A DNA stretch of 64,000 nucleotides, from NCBI GenBank assembly GCA_002415855.1, contig DIAS01000009.1:1-64000 (forward strand). The letters are read 5' to 3'. Origin of the DNA: Bacteroidales bacterium UBA5072. Lineage in GTDB: Bacteria > Bacteroidota > Bacteroidia > Bacteroidales > UBA10428. The position numbers and the translations under genes were made by a program. Positions 1-8,774 of this stretch are shown here, piece after piece (position 1 is the first letter of the stretch; each line of letters begins with the position of its first letter). The notes beneath the pieces are model-generated. The model saw nothing but the letters and a program-made list of their open reading frames with translations. It did not search any database and was not told where the DNA came from.

Positions 1-2
1 AA

Positions 3-332
3 AAACCCGTTCAGCTTTCCCTGGCTGCTCCGCCAAAAAAGCTTGACAAGCCTGCCCTGGAGTTAAAGGGCTTTGCCAAGACAAAGTTGTTATTGCCGGG
101 AGAATCCCAGACGGTGAATTTTACGCTCAGTGCCCGCCAGTTGGCTTCTTTCGATCCTGCCGTATCCAGCTGGGTAGCTGAAGCCGGAAGTTATGATGTA
201 AAGATTGGCGCTTCCTCTAATGATATCAGGCAAAGTGCTTCTTTCGAACTGGTAAATGAACTTGTGGTGAAAAAGGAAAGCGTGGCACTGCTCCCTCCTG
301 AAAAAATACTTGAATTAAAACCCGTTAAATAG
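3..332 (+). CDS. Glycoside hydrolase family 3 beta-glucosidase, C-terminal fragment (5' end outside window)
   Basis: The frame is open from the first bases of the window and ends at TAG 330-332, so only the last 109 residues are present. These match the fibronectin-III-like domain that closes GH3 beta-glucosidases: an ELKGF segment, then LPGES, then a FD...W..EAG.Y.V.IGASS.DIR pattern that is very characteristic of the family. The catalytic barrel lies upstream and cannot be judged. In Bacteroidota such enzymes are usually periplasmic and trim beta-linked oligosaccharides. A rho-independent-type hairpin follows directly. The identification of the domain is firm; the substrate is unknown. Confidence 0.85.
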   Translation, partial: KPVQLSLAAPPKKLDKPALELKGFAKTKLLLPGESQTVNFTLSARQLASFDPAVSSWVAEAGSYDVKIGASSNDIRQSASFELVNELVVKKESVALLPPEKILELKPVK

Positions 333-361
333 CTTTTCTTCCCGCTCAAATTGAGTCCTGT

Positions 362-398
362 AAAGAGACATGGCAAGGCCTTGTCTCTTTTTTTTTCA
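362..398 (+). terminator. Rho-independent terminator after the GH3 gene
   Basis: AAAGAGACA (362-370) pairs with TGTCTCTTT (382-390), followed by an uninterrupted T run. The arms share the AAGAGACA/GCCTTGTCTCTT words with the perfect hairpin at 2665-2695. Confidence 0.8.
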
Positions 399-439
399 AA
401 ACAATATTTGTTCCTTTGCAGGGATTAATTGCAAGGAAC

Positions 440-1174
440 ATGAAGACTATTTTGGGTTACCTGCTCACGCCTTTGTATCATTTCTATTTTGGAATGGTGC
501 TGGTCGTTTTTCACCCTGTGCAGGTCGCCGCCCATCGTCTGTTTGGTGATCCGGCCCGAAAAAGGGTTGTCGATTTCCTGAACGGCGCCCTGGTAAAAGG
601 GTTGTCGATAATGGGCTGCAAAATGTCATTCGCTGGATTTGAAAAAGTCCCGGAAAACCGACCCATTGTTATAGTTTCCAACCATCAGAGTCTGTATGAT
701 ATACCTGCCGTTGTCTATGGCTTCAGGAAGTATTACCCCAGGTTTATATCAAAGGTTGAGCTTTCACGGAACCTGCCAAGTATTTCCTACAATCTGCGGC
801 ATGGAAAATCTGCCCTGATCGACCGGAAAAACGGTACCCAGTCGGTAAAGGAGATCTTCAAGCTTGGCCAGCTGATCGCGGAAAATAATCATGCGGCATG
901 CATCTTTCCGGAAGGCACAAGAAGCAAAACAGGAGCGGTTGGAAAATTCATGACCGGTGGTATCCATACGCTGCTTCGTGCAGCCCCGTCAGCGATAATT
1001 GTACCATTTGTTATCAACGGTCACAGTCAGCTGACGAAAAAAGGTCTGTTTCCTTTGCAGTTCGGACAAAGAATAACCTATACCGTACTTGATCCGGTAG
1101 AGCCGGAAGATAAGCCAATTGAAGAGCTGGTGAATGAAGTGCGGATCGCAATTGAAAGAGCAATTACGCAGTAA
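440..1174 (+). CDS. plsC: 1-acyl-sn-glycerol-3-phosphate acyltransferase (PlsC family)
   Basis: A 244-residue membrane-associated acyltransferase that converts lysophosphatidic acid to phosphatidic acid in phospholipid synthesis. The HX4D catalytic motif is visible as NHQSLYD (H82, D87), and the substrate-binding FPEGTR is at 156-161. A hydrophobic N-terminal segment (about 4-30) fits membrane attachment. The ATG at 440 is preferred over a TTG at 416 because AAGGA lies just before it. The gene ends 9 bp from the stop of the convergent glycosyltransferase gene, with no terminator between. Family assignment is secure; specificity for position and acyl donor is inferred from the family. Confidence 0.9.
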   Translation: MKTILGYLLTPLYHFYFGMVLVVFHPVQVAAHRLFGDPARKRVVDFLNGALVKGLSIMGCKMSFAGFEKVPENRPIVIVSNHQSLYDIPAVVYGFRKYYPRFISKVELSRNLPSISYNLRHGKSALIDRKNGTQSVKEIFKLGQLIAENNHAACIFPEGTRSKTGAVGKFMTGGIHTLLRAAPSAIIVPFVINGHSQLTKKGLFPLQFGQRITYTVLDPVEPEDKPIEELVNEVRIAIERAITQ

Positions 1175-1183
1175 GGCAATGAC

Positions 1184-2650
1184 TTATCGCTTTAAACGGT
1201 ATACCCTTATTGAGCCTTTCTCAAGAATCAATTTATCCAAACAGGATGCAATTTCTGCATTGCCGTCAATATTTCCGGAATCGGTATAAAGATATTCAGC
1301 CCCTTTTTCAATCATTATCTTGAGTTCCTGGACTGTAAGATAATCACTGTCATATCCCCAACCTTTCTTGTCAATGTAATAAAAGAAGATAAAATGAGAT
1401 ACATCATTACCGGCCACCACCAGAGAGTTTTTCGGAACGGCATTCCTGAGCTCATTCTTAAAGGTTAACAAGTCTTTGTTGAAATGAGGAGCATCGGGAT
1501 TCCATCTGTCCTGCATTCTAAAAAAACATATTACTGGCAGTACCAGCAAAAGAAAGTAAGTCATATACCGGGCAATACCCAATCTTAATTCAAAAAGACA
1601 ACTGGCTCCGTATGCAACGAGTATAAAAAGCAGAGGATAAAAGGGGAAAAGGTAATAGTCATGCACTTTTGCAATAGCATTGGCCTCAAATAAATAATAG
1701 ACAGCCACGGCAATGCTCCAGGCAAGAAATAACGGGAATCTCGGATCTGAATGCGCTTTTCTTCTAAAAAGAAAGTAAAATCCTGCCAGAAAGAAAACAA
1801 CCGAACCATAATTAAGTAGCATTTCAGGCAGTACTGAGGTCAGATTGTACAGGATATAATTCAGAACCGCTGAAAGGGGCTCATGGCCTGCCAGGACACC
1901 TTTTTTTACCACATTGCTGCCCCATTCAGGCATTACGGAAAAATACCAGAGGATCGGCAAAATTGAAAAACCAAGTATCCCCAGCGCTTCAATAGCTGTC
2001 TTTTTGCTTGTTTTCCGCTTCAGTACTATTGTGGTAAGAAAATGCAGAAGCGGGACGATGTAATACACAATAAAGGGAAGTTTGGTCAAAGCTCCGATGC
2101 TTAATAACACTCCGCTACCCAATAAATGCTTTATGCTGCTACTTTGGTACCATTTGAAGAACAAAGCAATGCCCCAGACAGAGCAGCAAAGTGCCATATT
2201 ATCGGGCAGAGGATTAATGGTATAATAAAAAAAGGATGGGGAGAAATTAAATGCCCAGGCACCGATCAACGATAGTGTTTCGTTATGAAAAACCGCAAGA
2301 AGCAATTGATACATTCCCAATATGGAGAACAATCCGATGACAAACATGAAAATCCTGGTAATTACCAGGTGGTTACCGAAAATCTTATAGCAACAGGCAA
2401 CTAACCACTGCATCAGTGGAAACTCCATTCTGAATATTCCATCAGTATCCCCTCTGTCATTGCGACGCGGGTGAAGAATATTCATATCTTCCTCGTAGAA
2501 ACTGATTATTGTCGACTGGGTCTGTGTTTGTCTCCAGCTATGGTTGCTCATCAGTTCTTTTGAGAAATGCGGAAAATGCATCAGCAGGCTGATCAGTAAA
2601 ACTGAAAACAAGACAACATTTCTAAAGTACTTATCTGACTTCCATTTCAT
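1184..2650 (-). CDS. GT39-like multi-span membrane glycosyltransferase (PMT/ArnT superfamily)
   Basis: A 488-residue protein with about ten hydrophobic spans, a first transmembrane segment at 10-28, and a conserved SWRQTQT stretch just after it. That fits the first periplasmic loop of GT-C (family 39, ArnT/PMT-like) enzymes, which move sugars from polyprenyl-phosphate carriers to lipid or protein at the outer face of the inner membrane. A D-x-D-like acidic stretch (RGDTDGIFRMEFP) follows in the same loop. It lies downstream of the galactose genes on the same strand but behind a 14-bp perfect hairpin, so it is probably expressed separately. The acceptor and donor are unknown. Confidence 0.75.
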   Translation of the reverse strand: MKWKSDKYFRNVVLFSVLLISLLMHFPHFSKELMSNHSWRQTQTQSTIISFYEEDMNILHPRRNDRGDTDGIFRMEFPLMQWLVACCYKIFGNHLVITRIFMFVIGLFSILGMYQLLLAVFHNETLSLIGAWAFNFSPSFFYYTINPLPDNMALCCSVWGIALFFKWYQSSSIKHLLGSGVLLSIGALTKLPFIVYYIVPLLHFLTTIVLKRKTSKKTAIEALGILGFSILPILWYFSVMPEWGSNVVKKGVLAGHEPLSAVLNYILYNLTSVLPEMLLNYGSVVFFLAGFYFLFRRKAHSDPRFPLFLAWSIAVAVYYLFEANAIAKVHDYYLFPFYPLLFILVAYGASCLFELRLGIARYMTYFLLLVLPVICFFRMQDRWNPDAPHFNKDLLTFKNELRNAVPKNSLVVAGNDVSHFIFFYYIDKKGWGYDSDYLTVQELKIMIEKGAEYLYTDSGNIDGNAEIASCLDKLILEKGSIRVYRLKR

Positions 2651-2664
2651 GTATTGTTTCTAAA

Positions 2665-2695
2665 GGAAGAGACAAGGCTATGCCTTGTCTCTTCC
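2665..2695. terminator. Perfect 14-bp hairpin between the sugar permease and the glycosyltransferase
   Basis: GGAAGAGACAAGGC (2665-2678) and GCCTTGTCTCTTCC (2682-2695) are perfect inverted repeats with a TAT loop. It sits after the minus-strand sugar permease (stop 2718) and before the start of the minus-strand gene at 2650. There is no long T run on the minus strand, so it could be a REP-like palindrome, a processing site or a weak terminator. Confidence 0.7.
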
Positions 2696-2717
2696 GATTA
2701 TTATTTATGAAATAGTA

Positions 2718-3923
2718 CTATCTGATCTTTGATCCCTTAACAGCAAAGAAGGTGATGTAGGCGTAATATACAAACAGGCAGCAGATGGCCAATACCAGGC
2801 CAATGTTTTTCTGTATGCCCCCCATAGCAATGGGAAGTATTGCAGCACCGATAACTGAGGTGGCAATGACTCCGGAGCCGACCTTGGAATGGGGCCCGAG
2901 ATCTTCAAGAGCCAGGTTGTAAATGCAGGGCCACATGATAGAATGCATAAGACCTGTTCCCAGGAATAATACCAGGGCGACAGAGCCCATGTTCATTTTG
3001 CCCAGCACCAGCGACAAAAGCAGCATAACTGCACCAAATACGGCGTTAAAACTGAGTATCTGACTGGCCGAGTATTTGCGGAGGATGAATATTCCTAAAA
3101 TACGGCCAATCATAAGTCCAAGCCAGTAATATGCCAGCAGTTTCGTACGCATTTCACCGTCGAATGTAAATCCCAGTTTGGCTGAATAGTCTGCAAAGAA
3201 ACTGGGGATCCCGATTTCGACTCCCATATAGAAAAATATGGCAAGTGAACCAAGCCACATGTGGGGGTATTTATAGGCACTGGATTTAAACTTTTTGGCA
3301 AGACCCTCAGCTGTTTCATCTCCTTTAATCTCGGGAAGGTGAAGAAAGAACATGATCACAACGATCACCAAAGTAACAATTCCGATACCTGCAAAAGGTC
3401 CCTGAACGGCTTTCGGATCTGCTGCGCCACCGGTATTGGCTGACACAATTAGCATGGAAACAAAAATGGGTGCAACTACCGTGGCAAGCGAGTTGAGGGC
3501 GTTTGTAAGTGTCAACCGGCTCGCAGCAGTTTCGGGCTTACCAAGGGCATTTACATACGGATTGGCAGCGACCTGCAAAAGAACCACCCCGACAGCAAAC
3601 ACAGACACAGCAATCAGGAAACCGTAGTATCCGTTAGCAACTCCGGGTATACACAGGAAAAAACCGGCACTTACCAATGCCAGGCCTGCCAGAACACCGT
3701 TTTTATAACCAATCCGGTTCAGCAGGTAGCCAACCGGAATGGAAAGAATATATGCCCCGTAGAAAAATGTATTGGGCAGCTGTTTCTCAACTTCATTGAG
3801 CCTGAAAGCATCTTTCAGGTAATCGATCAACGAGTTGTTCATGGTAGTGATAAAGCCAAACAGGAAGAACAGGGAGGCCATCACGATCAGCGGGAACAGG
3901 AATTTTGAGTTTTCTTTTTGCAT
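2718..3923 (-). CDS. Sugar:proton symporter of the FucP/GluP MFS family
   Basis: A 401-residue major-facilitator protein with about twelve spans. The N-terminal pattern (FGFITTMNNSLIDYLKDAF) is that of FucP-type permeases, where a conserved Asn/Asp in the first span takes part in sugar:H+ symport. FucP relatives in Bacteroidota carry L-fucose, glucose, galactose or N-acetylglucosamine. The gene follows galK and galM on the same strand with a 59-bp gap, so galactose import is the likely role. The substrate is inferred from context only. Confidence 0.88.
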   Translation of the reverse strand: MQKENSKFLFPLIVMASLFFLFGFITTMNNSLIDYLKDAFRLNEVEKQLPNTFFYGAYILSIPVGYLLNRIGYKNGVLAGLALVSAGFFLCIPGVANGYYGFLIAVSVFAVGVVLLQVAANPYVNALGKPETAASRLTLTNALNSLATVVAPIFVSMLIVSANTGGAADPKAVQGPFAGIGIVTLVIVVIMFFLHLPEIKGDETAEGLAKKFKSSAYKYPHMWLGSLAIFFYMGVEIGIPSFFADYSAKLGFTFDGEMRTKLLAYYWLGLMIGRILGIFILRKYSASQILSFNAVFGAVMLLLSLVLGKMNMGSVALVLFLGTGLMHSIMWPCIYNLALEDLGPHSKVGSGVIATSVIGAAILPIAMGGIQKNIGLVLAICCLFVYYAYITFFAVKGSKIR

Positions 3924-3982
3924 AGGTATATATTTGAAAAATGAATACAGTATAAGTTAGTAGAAAGTCACAGTTCAAACGA

Positions 3983-5035
3983 TCATTGGACCAGGAATCT
4001 GTGGATGCAACTATGTCGGTATTCTTCCCCGGGATTCAGGATGGTAGAGGGGAAATGCGGTTTGTTAACGGCATCTGCGAAATGTTGGGTTTCGAGGCAA
4101 AAGGCCCATCGCCTGCCATACTTCTTACCACCTTTCCCTTTTTCGCCATCAATCCAGTTGGCGGTGTAAAGTTGTACACCCGGTTGGGTTGTATAGATTT
4201 CCATCACCCGTCCCGACTGCGGGTCTTTTGCCACAGCAGCCAGGCCTAATGAACCCGTCCGGTGCCTGAGCACCCAGTTATGATCGTACCCGGCACCAAA
4301 TTTCAACTGTTCATTGTCCGAATCAATATCCTTACCGATTTTCTTTGGCACGGTAAAATCCATCGGAGTTCCTTTTACACTCCTGATCTCGCCTGTCGGA
4401 ACAGAAGTTTCATCAGTAGGTGTATAGAAAGCGCCGTTGATCATCAGCTCCTGTTCGTAGATGCTGCCGGTGCCTTCTCCAGCCAGGTTAAAATAGGAAT
4501 GGCTGGCCAGATTAACCACTGTGGATTTATCAGTAGTGGCCAGGTAGTCGAGCCGGAGTTCATTACTGTCAGTCAGGGTATAGGTTATTTTTACTTGCAG
4601 GGCCCCGGGGTATCCCTCTTCACCGTCCATGGAAAGATATTGCATCTGAACGGCGGATTCAGCGGCATGCACCACATCCCATACCATTTTACTGAAGCCG
4701 GTAATACCACCGTGTAAATGATTGGGGCCGTTATTTACGGCAAGGGTATAGGTTTTATCAAGCAATGTGAACTTCCCTTTTGCAATCCTGTTGGCGCAAC
4801 GGCCACAGATAACACCCATGTAAGGACTATTACCGGTCATATATTCCTCCAGGGTATCAAAGCCCTGGACAATATCTGTCAATATCCCGTTCCTGTCGGG
4901 TATATAAATGCCGACAATAGTGGCACCGTAATTAGTGATCTGGGCGATCAGCCCGTTTTTGTTCTTTAAGGTATACAGCGCGGTTGGTTTACCGTTGTGC
5001 ATTCCTTTAAAGGAAGAATCGCTGATGAGGTTCAT
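3983..5035 (-). CDS. galM: Aldose 1-epimerase (galactose mutarotase)
   Basis: A 350-residue cytoplasmic mutarotase that interconverts alpha and beta anomers of galactose so that galactokinase receives its alpha substrate. Family landmarks are visible: N-terminal TNYGATIVGIYIPD, the GRCANRIAKG segment, NGPNHLHGG (catalytic-site His), SHSYFNLAG (second active-site His) and a C-terminal LETQHFADAVNKP containing the catalytic Glu. There is no signal peptide. It lies between galK and the permease on one strand. Length and motifs are normal for the family. Confidence 0.95.
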   Translation of the reverse strand: MNLISDSSFKGMHNGKPTALYTLKNKNGLIAQITNYGATIVGIYIPDRNGILTDIVQGFDTLEEYMTGNSPYMGVICGRCANRIAKGKFTLLDKTYTLAVNNGPNHLHGGITGFSKMVWDVVHAAESAVQMQYLSMDGEEGYPGALQVKITYTLTDSNELRLDYLATTDKSTVVNLASHSYFNLAGEGTGSIYEQELMINGAFYTPTDETSVPTGEIRSVKGTPMDFTVPKKIGKDIDSDNEQLKFGAGYDHNWVLRHRTGSLGLAAVAKDPQSGRVMEIYTTQPGVQLYTANWIDGEKGKGGKKYGRRWAFCLETQHFADAVNKPHFPSTILNPGEEYRHSCIHRFLVQ

Positions 5036-5122
5036 TGCAGGTTATGATTGTTGTGATTCCTATTTAGTCATGCGTTCAGGTAATGGTTACCTTTCACCGC
5101 TTACAGCTCCCACGGCTCTCTC
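5036..5122. repeat. Degenerate intergenic repeat element, copy 1 (galK-galM spacer)
   Basis: Read on the minus strand, this spacer shares CGCATGACTAAATAGGAATC and a GCGGTGAAAGGTAA word with the intergenic segment at 8231-8333 (CGCATGACCAAATAGGAATC and GCGGTGAACGGTGAAC). The match is well above chance for two non-coding spacers. Confidence 0.6.
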
Positions 5123-6406
5123 CTATAATTCGACTTTCCCTGCTCCTGCCTGTCTGATAAATAACTTATGACATGATCCGGCTCCATACACATGTTCCAG
5201 CGTAGAAATATACTGATCAAGCAATTCATTGGGCACGAAGGCTTGGATGGTCCCTGCAAATCCGCCGCCATGGACACGCCAGGCACCTTTGCCTTTCAGC
5301 ACCAGTTCGCTTAGGGCCAGGGCCAGTGACACGCCCTGTTCTTTCACGTTGGTGACCGGGAAAATATTCTGGTTATACATGTAGGAACTAAAACCTGATT
5401 CAACAACCATATCCAGGAATGATTTGAAGTCATCTCTTTCGAGGGCTGCAACCTGGTCCACCACGCGCTGGTTATCACCCTGAAAATGTATGGCCCGGAG
5501 TATGGCCCGGTCACCGACCTTTTCACGAATCTTCGGTGCGATCTGCACAATCTGTTCCAGACTGACCTGGCGCAATACCTTAGCTCCCAATTCAGCAGCT
5601 ACGGCTTTCATATCGGAGGGCAGGGAGGCATATTCATCATTCAGATCAGCATGATTTCCGCCGGTATCTGTTATCACCAGGGCAAATCCTGTAGATACAA
5701 AATCAAAATTAACCCTCCTGACAACAGGATTTGCCGGATCTTTAAAATCAATCGTAATCAGGCCTCCCATGGCACAGGCCGTCTGGTCCATCAGCCCGCA
5801 AGGCTTACCGAAATAATTGTTCTCAGCATACTGGCCGATGATGGCATTCTGGATCGGATCAACCTTGCCTGCGTTAAAAAGTTCGCTGACAATTGCTCCT
5901 ATAAGTACTTCAAACGATGCGGATGAACTCAGACCGGAACCTTTGGGAACTCCTCCGTCGATACAGGCGTCAAATCCGCCGATGGTGAATCCGAGCTCAT
6001 TCAGGCGTGAACATATTCCTCTGACCAGTGCAGCTGAAGTAAACTGTTCATTTTTATCGGGTTTCAGGTTGGACAGGTTCACTTCAAAGCGCGGGTAGCC
6101 GGCAGATTCAATCCGGATAAGATCAGTATTGTTTCTGGCAGCAACGGCGACATTGTCGAGGTTTACGGCTCCGGCCAGCACACGGCCGTAATTATGATCG
6201 GTGTGATTACCGCCGATTTCAGTCCTCCCCGGCGAGCTGAAAAACTCAACTTCGCGACTGCCGAAGGCAATCGAAAATTGTTTGAGCAGACTGGTATACC
6301 GTACTGCATGTTTCTTTAACTCGCTGGTATCGTTGCCGTAAAGCTTGCGGAAGGCATTGACATTGCCGTTGCTGATGGTCTGCATGAGGACTTCTGTTGA
6401 TGACAT
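5123..6406 (-). CDS. galK: Galactokinase (GHMP kinase)
   Basis: A 427-residue kinase that phosphorylates alpha-D-galactose at C1, the first step of the Leloir pathway. The galactokinase signature GRTEIGGNHTDHN is at about 60-72. The GHMP ATP-binding loop PKGSGLSSSAS is at about 154-164, and the catalytic Asp is in GLMDQTA near 207. A C-terminal GGGFAGT motif is present. About 35-40 residues precede the signature, slightly more than in E. coli GalK. It is first in the galK-galM-permease block, with 86 bp before galM. No galT (uridylyltransferase) or galE is present in the window, so the rest of the pathway must be encoded elsewhere. Confidence 0.96.
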   Translation of the reverse strand: MSSTEVLMQTISNGNVNAFRKLYGNDTSELKKHAVRYTSLLKQFSIAFGSREVEFFSSPGRTEIGGNHTDHNYGRVLAGAVNLDNVAVAARNNTDLIRIESAGYPRFEVNLSNLKPDKNEQFTSAALVRGICSRLNELGFTIGGFDACIDGGVPKGSGLSSSASFEVLIGAIVSELFNAGKVDPIQNAIIGQYAENNYFGKPCGLMDQTACAMGGLITIDFKDPANPVVRRVNFDFVSTGFALVITDTGGNHADLNDEYASLPSDMKAVAAELGAKVLRQVSLEQIVQIAPKIREKVGDRAILRAIHFQGDNQRVVDQVAALERDDFKSFLDMVVESGFSSYMYNQNIFPVTNVKEQGVSLALALSELVLKGKGAWRVHGGGFAGTIQAFVPNELLDQYISTLEHVYGAGSCHKLFIRQAGAGKVEL

Positions 6407-6482
6407 AGGACTTGTGTTTAAGGATTGTGATAGTGTAAATATAACACTAAGTTCCTGTAATCATAACACGAAGTAAACGATT

Positions 6483-7523
6483 TTACAGCAGAAAAATATT
6501 GTTCGTCCTGCACTGTTCAAGCAATTCAGGCGGCCAGATACTGGACTGCACTTCACCGATATGTGCTTTGCGCAGGTAAAACATGCAGATCCTGGACTGT
6601 CCGATTCCACCACCAACAGACAATGGTAGCTCACCACTGATGAGCCTTTTATGGAACTGCATCTCAGCTCTTTCGGGCATACCGCATATTTCCAATTGCT
6701 TCAACAGGGCATCCTTGTCCACCCTGATACCCATGGAGGAGATCTCAAAGGCAGTCTCAAGCACAGGATTCCACAGGATGATGTCTCCGTTTAATCCCCG
6801 GTATCCGTTAAGGGTAGTTGTGGTCCAGTCATCATAATCCGGGGCCCGTCCGTCATGTTGCTCCCCGTTGGACAATAAACCTCCAATACCAATGACAAAA
6901 ATTGCCCCGTATTTTTTAGCAGCTTCGTATTCTCTTTCACGTGGTTCAAGATGCGGGTATTCCGCAAGCAGCTGTTCGGAATGCAGAAAGGTTATGTCAT
7001 GCGGCAGTACCGGCTTGATGGTAGTGTAATTTTCATATACAACATATTCGGTTCGTTTGAGTGCTTCATAGATTTTCCGGACGATGTATTTCAGGAAGTC
7101 GAGGTTGCGGTCTTTTTCAGCAATTACCCTTTCCCAGTCCCACTGGTCCACATAGAGTGAATGTATGTTGCTGAATTCCTCGTCGGGCCTGATGGCATTC
7201 ATGTCGGTATAGATACCGTTCCCGTGCGGTATGCAATAATCAGCCAAAGCCATACGCTTCCATTTGGCAAGGGAGTTGACAACTTCAGCCACGGATTCGT
7301 CCATATCCTTGATCGGAAAGTTGACCTTGCGTTCTGTACCGTTCAGATCATCATTGATCCCGGTTCCTTTGAGCACAAAAAGCGGAGCTGTAACTCTTCG
7401 CAGGTGCAGCTCTGCAGATAACTGCTGCTGAAAGGTATCCTTGACGAGCTTAATTGCCTTTTCCGTCTGGTTCAGGTCAAGCAGGCTCTTGTATTTGGGT
7501 GGTACGATCAGTGGTTTGCTCAT
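6483..7523 (-). CDS. asnA: Aspartate-ammonia ligase (asparagine synthetase A)
   Basis: A 346-residue enzyme of the class II aminoacyl-tRNA-synthetase fold that makes asparagine from aspartate, ammonia and ATP (giving AMP). Family landmarks are visible: YKSLLDLNQTEKAI near the N terminus, PLFVLKGTGINDDLNG, the catalytic-core VDQWDWE, and the C-terminal LPLSVGGGIGQSR motif. Length fits the E. coli enzyme (330 residues). An AsnC/Lrp-type regulator is transcribed divergently, and a good TACTTTTG promoter box lies in the shared region. Confidence 0.96.
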   Translation of the reverse strand: MSKPLIVPPKYKSLLDLNQTEKAIKLVKDTFQQQLSAELHLRRVTAPLFVLKGTGINDDLNGTERKVNFPIKDMDESVAEVVNSLAKWKRMALADYCIPHGNGIYTDMNAIRPDEEFSNIHSLYVDQWDWERVIAEKDRNLDFLKYIVRKIYEALKRTEYVVYENYTTIKPVLPHDITFLHSEQLLAEYPHLEPREREYEAAKKYGAIFVIGIGGLLSNGEQHDGRAPDYDDWTTTTLNGYRGLNGDIILWNPVLETAFEISSMGIRVDKDALLKQLEICGMPERAEMQFHKRLISGELPLSVGGGIGQSRICMFYLRKAHIGEVQSSIWPPELLEQCRTNNIFLL

Positions 7524-7620
7524 GGGTCTCTCTCTTAAATATTTATCTGAATATACGTGTGTTTAATGAATTATTTTAACAAAATGTTCAACAAAAGCAT
7601 TAAATTGCAACCTTAGGCAG

Positions 7621-7653
7621 CAAAAGTAACTTTAATTTGTATTCCACCCCAAA
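7621..7653 (-). promoter_or_regulatory. Predicted asnA promoter (Bacteroidota type)
   Basis: On the minus strand TACTTTTG (7621-7628) matches the TAnnTTTG -7 consensus exactly. A TTTG (7650-7653) lies 21 bp upstream as a -33 element. This places transcription start about 90 bp before the asnA ATG, leaving space for an operator. Confidence 0.5.
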
Positions 7654-7750
7654 GAAATAAAGTCGTGGACGTACCTTTTTTAATCATTGCTTATAATGAC
7701 GGTTTTATTCAAGCCTGTTGCTTAACAAATGTTAAAAAATATCAAGAATA

Positions 7751-8230
7751 GTGAAAAATATCTTACATATTGATAGTTTAGATAGAAAAATTCTTTCAAT
7801 TCTAACAAGAAATGCCAGGGCACCTTTTCTTGAAGTTGCCAGGGCCTGTAATATCTCCGGCGCTGCTGTTCACCAGCGCGTGCAGCGCCTCATCAAACTC
7901 GGTATTATCAGTGGTTCACAATTCAATGTCGATCCAAAAAAGCTGGGTTACAAAACCTGCGCCTTTATCGGCATTTTCCTGGATAATGCTGCGTTGTTCA
8001 ACAATGTATCGGAAAAGCTCATCAAGATCCCAGAGATCACGCAATGTCACTATACTACCGGGGAGTATGCCATGTTTGTAGAAGTGTACACCCGCGATAA
8101 TGAACATTTGCGCGCCGTACTGGCGGATAAGATCCAGGCAATCAAAGGGGTATCACGCACTGAAACCTTCATCTCACTGGATATCCTGGTAGACAGGCAG
8201 ATGCCGGTGCTGGAGGAGAGTGAAGAATAG
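7751..8230 (+). CDS. Lrp/AsnC-family transcriptional regulator
   Basis: A 159-residue regulator. The N-terminal winged-helix AsnC domain spans about 5-60 (DSLDRKILSILTRNAR, then VHQRVQRLIKLGII). It is followed by a RAM/AsnC effector-binding domain (about 70-150). Such proteins form octamers that sense amino acids. The start is a GTG; there is no in-frame ATG nearby that keeps the full HTH. The divergent arrangement with asnA parallels E. coli asnC-asnA, suggesting it controls asparagine synthesis. That role is inferred from position. Confidence 0.88.
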   Translation: MKNILHIDSLDRKILSILTRNARAPFLEVARACNISGAAVHQRVQRLIKLGIISGSQFNVDPKKLGYKTCAFIGIFLDNAALFNNVSEKLIKIPEITQCHYTTGEYAMFVEVYTRDNEHLRAVLADKIQAIKGVSRTETFISLDILVDRQMPVLEESEE

Positions 8231-8333
8231 CAGCAGTGGCAGTGAACAGCAAGCGGTGAACGGTGAACAGGTGTACTTGACTGCATGACTGCAAGACCGC
8301 ATGACCAAATAGGAATCACAAAAACTATCAACC
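8231..8333. repeat. Degenerate intergenic repeat element, copy 2
   Basis: Contains tandem GTGAACAGCAAGCGGTGAAC / GGTGAACAGG words and CGCATGACCAAATAGGAATC. These are shared in inverted orientation with 5036-5122, and the GTTCACC words recur at about 32296-32312. Confidence 0.55.
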
Positions 8334-8774
8334 ATGACAACAATTACAGAAAAGGCTATAAGTAATTTCAGGGACGGGCTCAACTGCGCACAGGCTGTAT
8401 TAACTGCCTACTCAGCTGACATGAATTTCGACAACAACCTGGCATTAAGCATCGCTTGCGGATTTGGAGGAGGTATGGGACGTCTTCAGAAGACCTGTGG
8501 AGCTGCAACCGGCTCTTTCATGGTAATGGGCGTGTACAATTGCCGTAAGTACACTGATAATAAGGAACGCAAGGAAATGACCTATGCCATGGTTCAGGAA
8601 TTCAGCCGGCGGTTCAAGGAAGCACATGGTACCCTCAACTGTCATAAGCTCCTCAACTGCGATATGAAAACAGAAGAAGGGAAGCAATACATCAAGGATC
8701 ACAACCTGCACGAGGTAATCTGTGAAAGATGCATAGCTGATTCAGTTAAATTCATCGGAGAGATCATGCATTAA
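8334..8774 (+). CDS. C_GCAxxG_C_C family probable redox protein
   Basis: A 146-residue cytoplasmic protein of the C_GCAxxG_C_C family. Cysteines are visible at C18 (NCAQAV), C42 (ACGFGGGMGR), C55 (CGAATG, the family's core motif), then NCHKLLNC and the C-terminal ICERC. The regular spacing suggests metal or [Fe-S] binding or disulfide redox work. The biochemical role of the family is not established. Its stop overlaps the stop of the convergent dipeptidase gene. The name is secure; the function is not. Confidence 0.85.
   Translation: MTTITEKAISNFRDGLNCAQAVLTAYSADMNFDNNLALSIACGFGGGMGRLQKTCGAATGSFMVMGVYNCRKYTDNKERKEMTYAMVQEFSRRFKEAHGTLNCHKLLNCDMKTEEGKQYIKDHNLHEVICERCIADSVKFIGEIMH

Noticed and set aside
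4262..4717. 151-codon plus-strand frame opposite galM
   Set aside because: Shadow of the mutarotase gene; no domain recognised.
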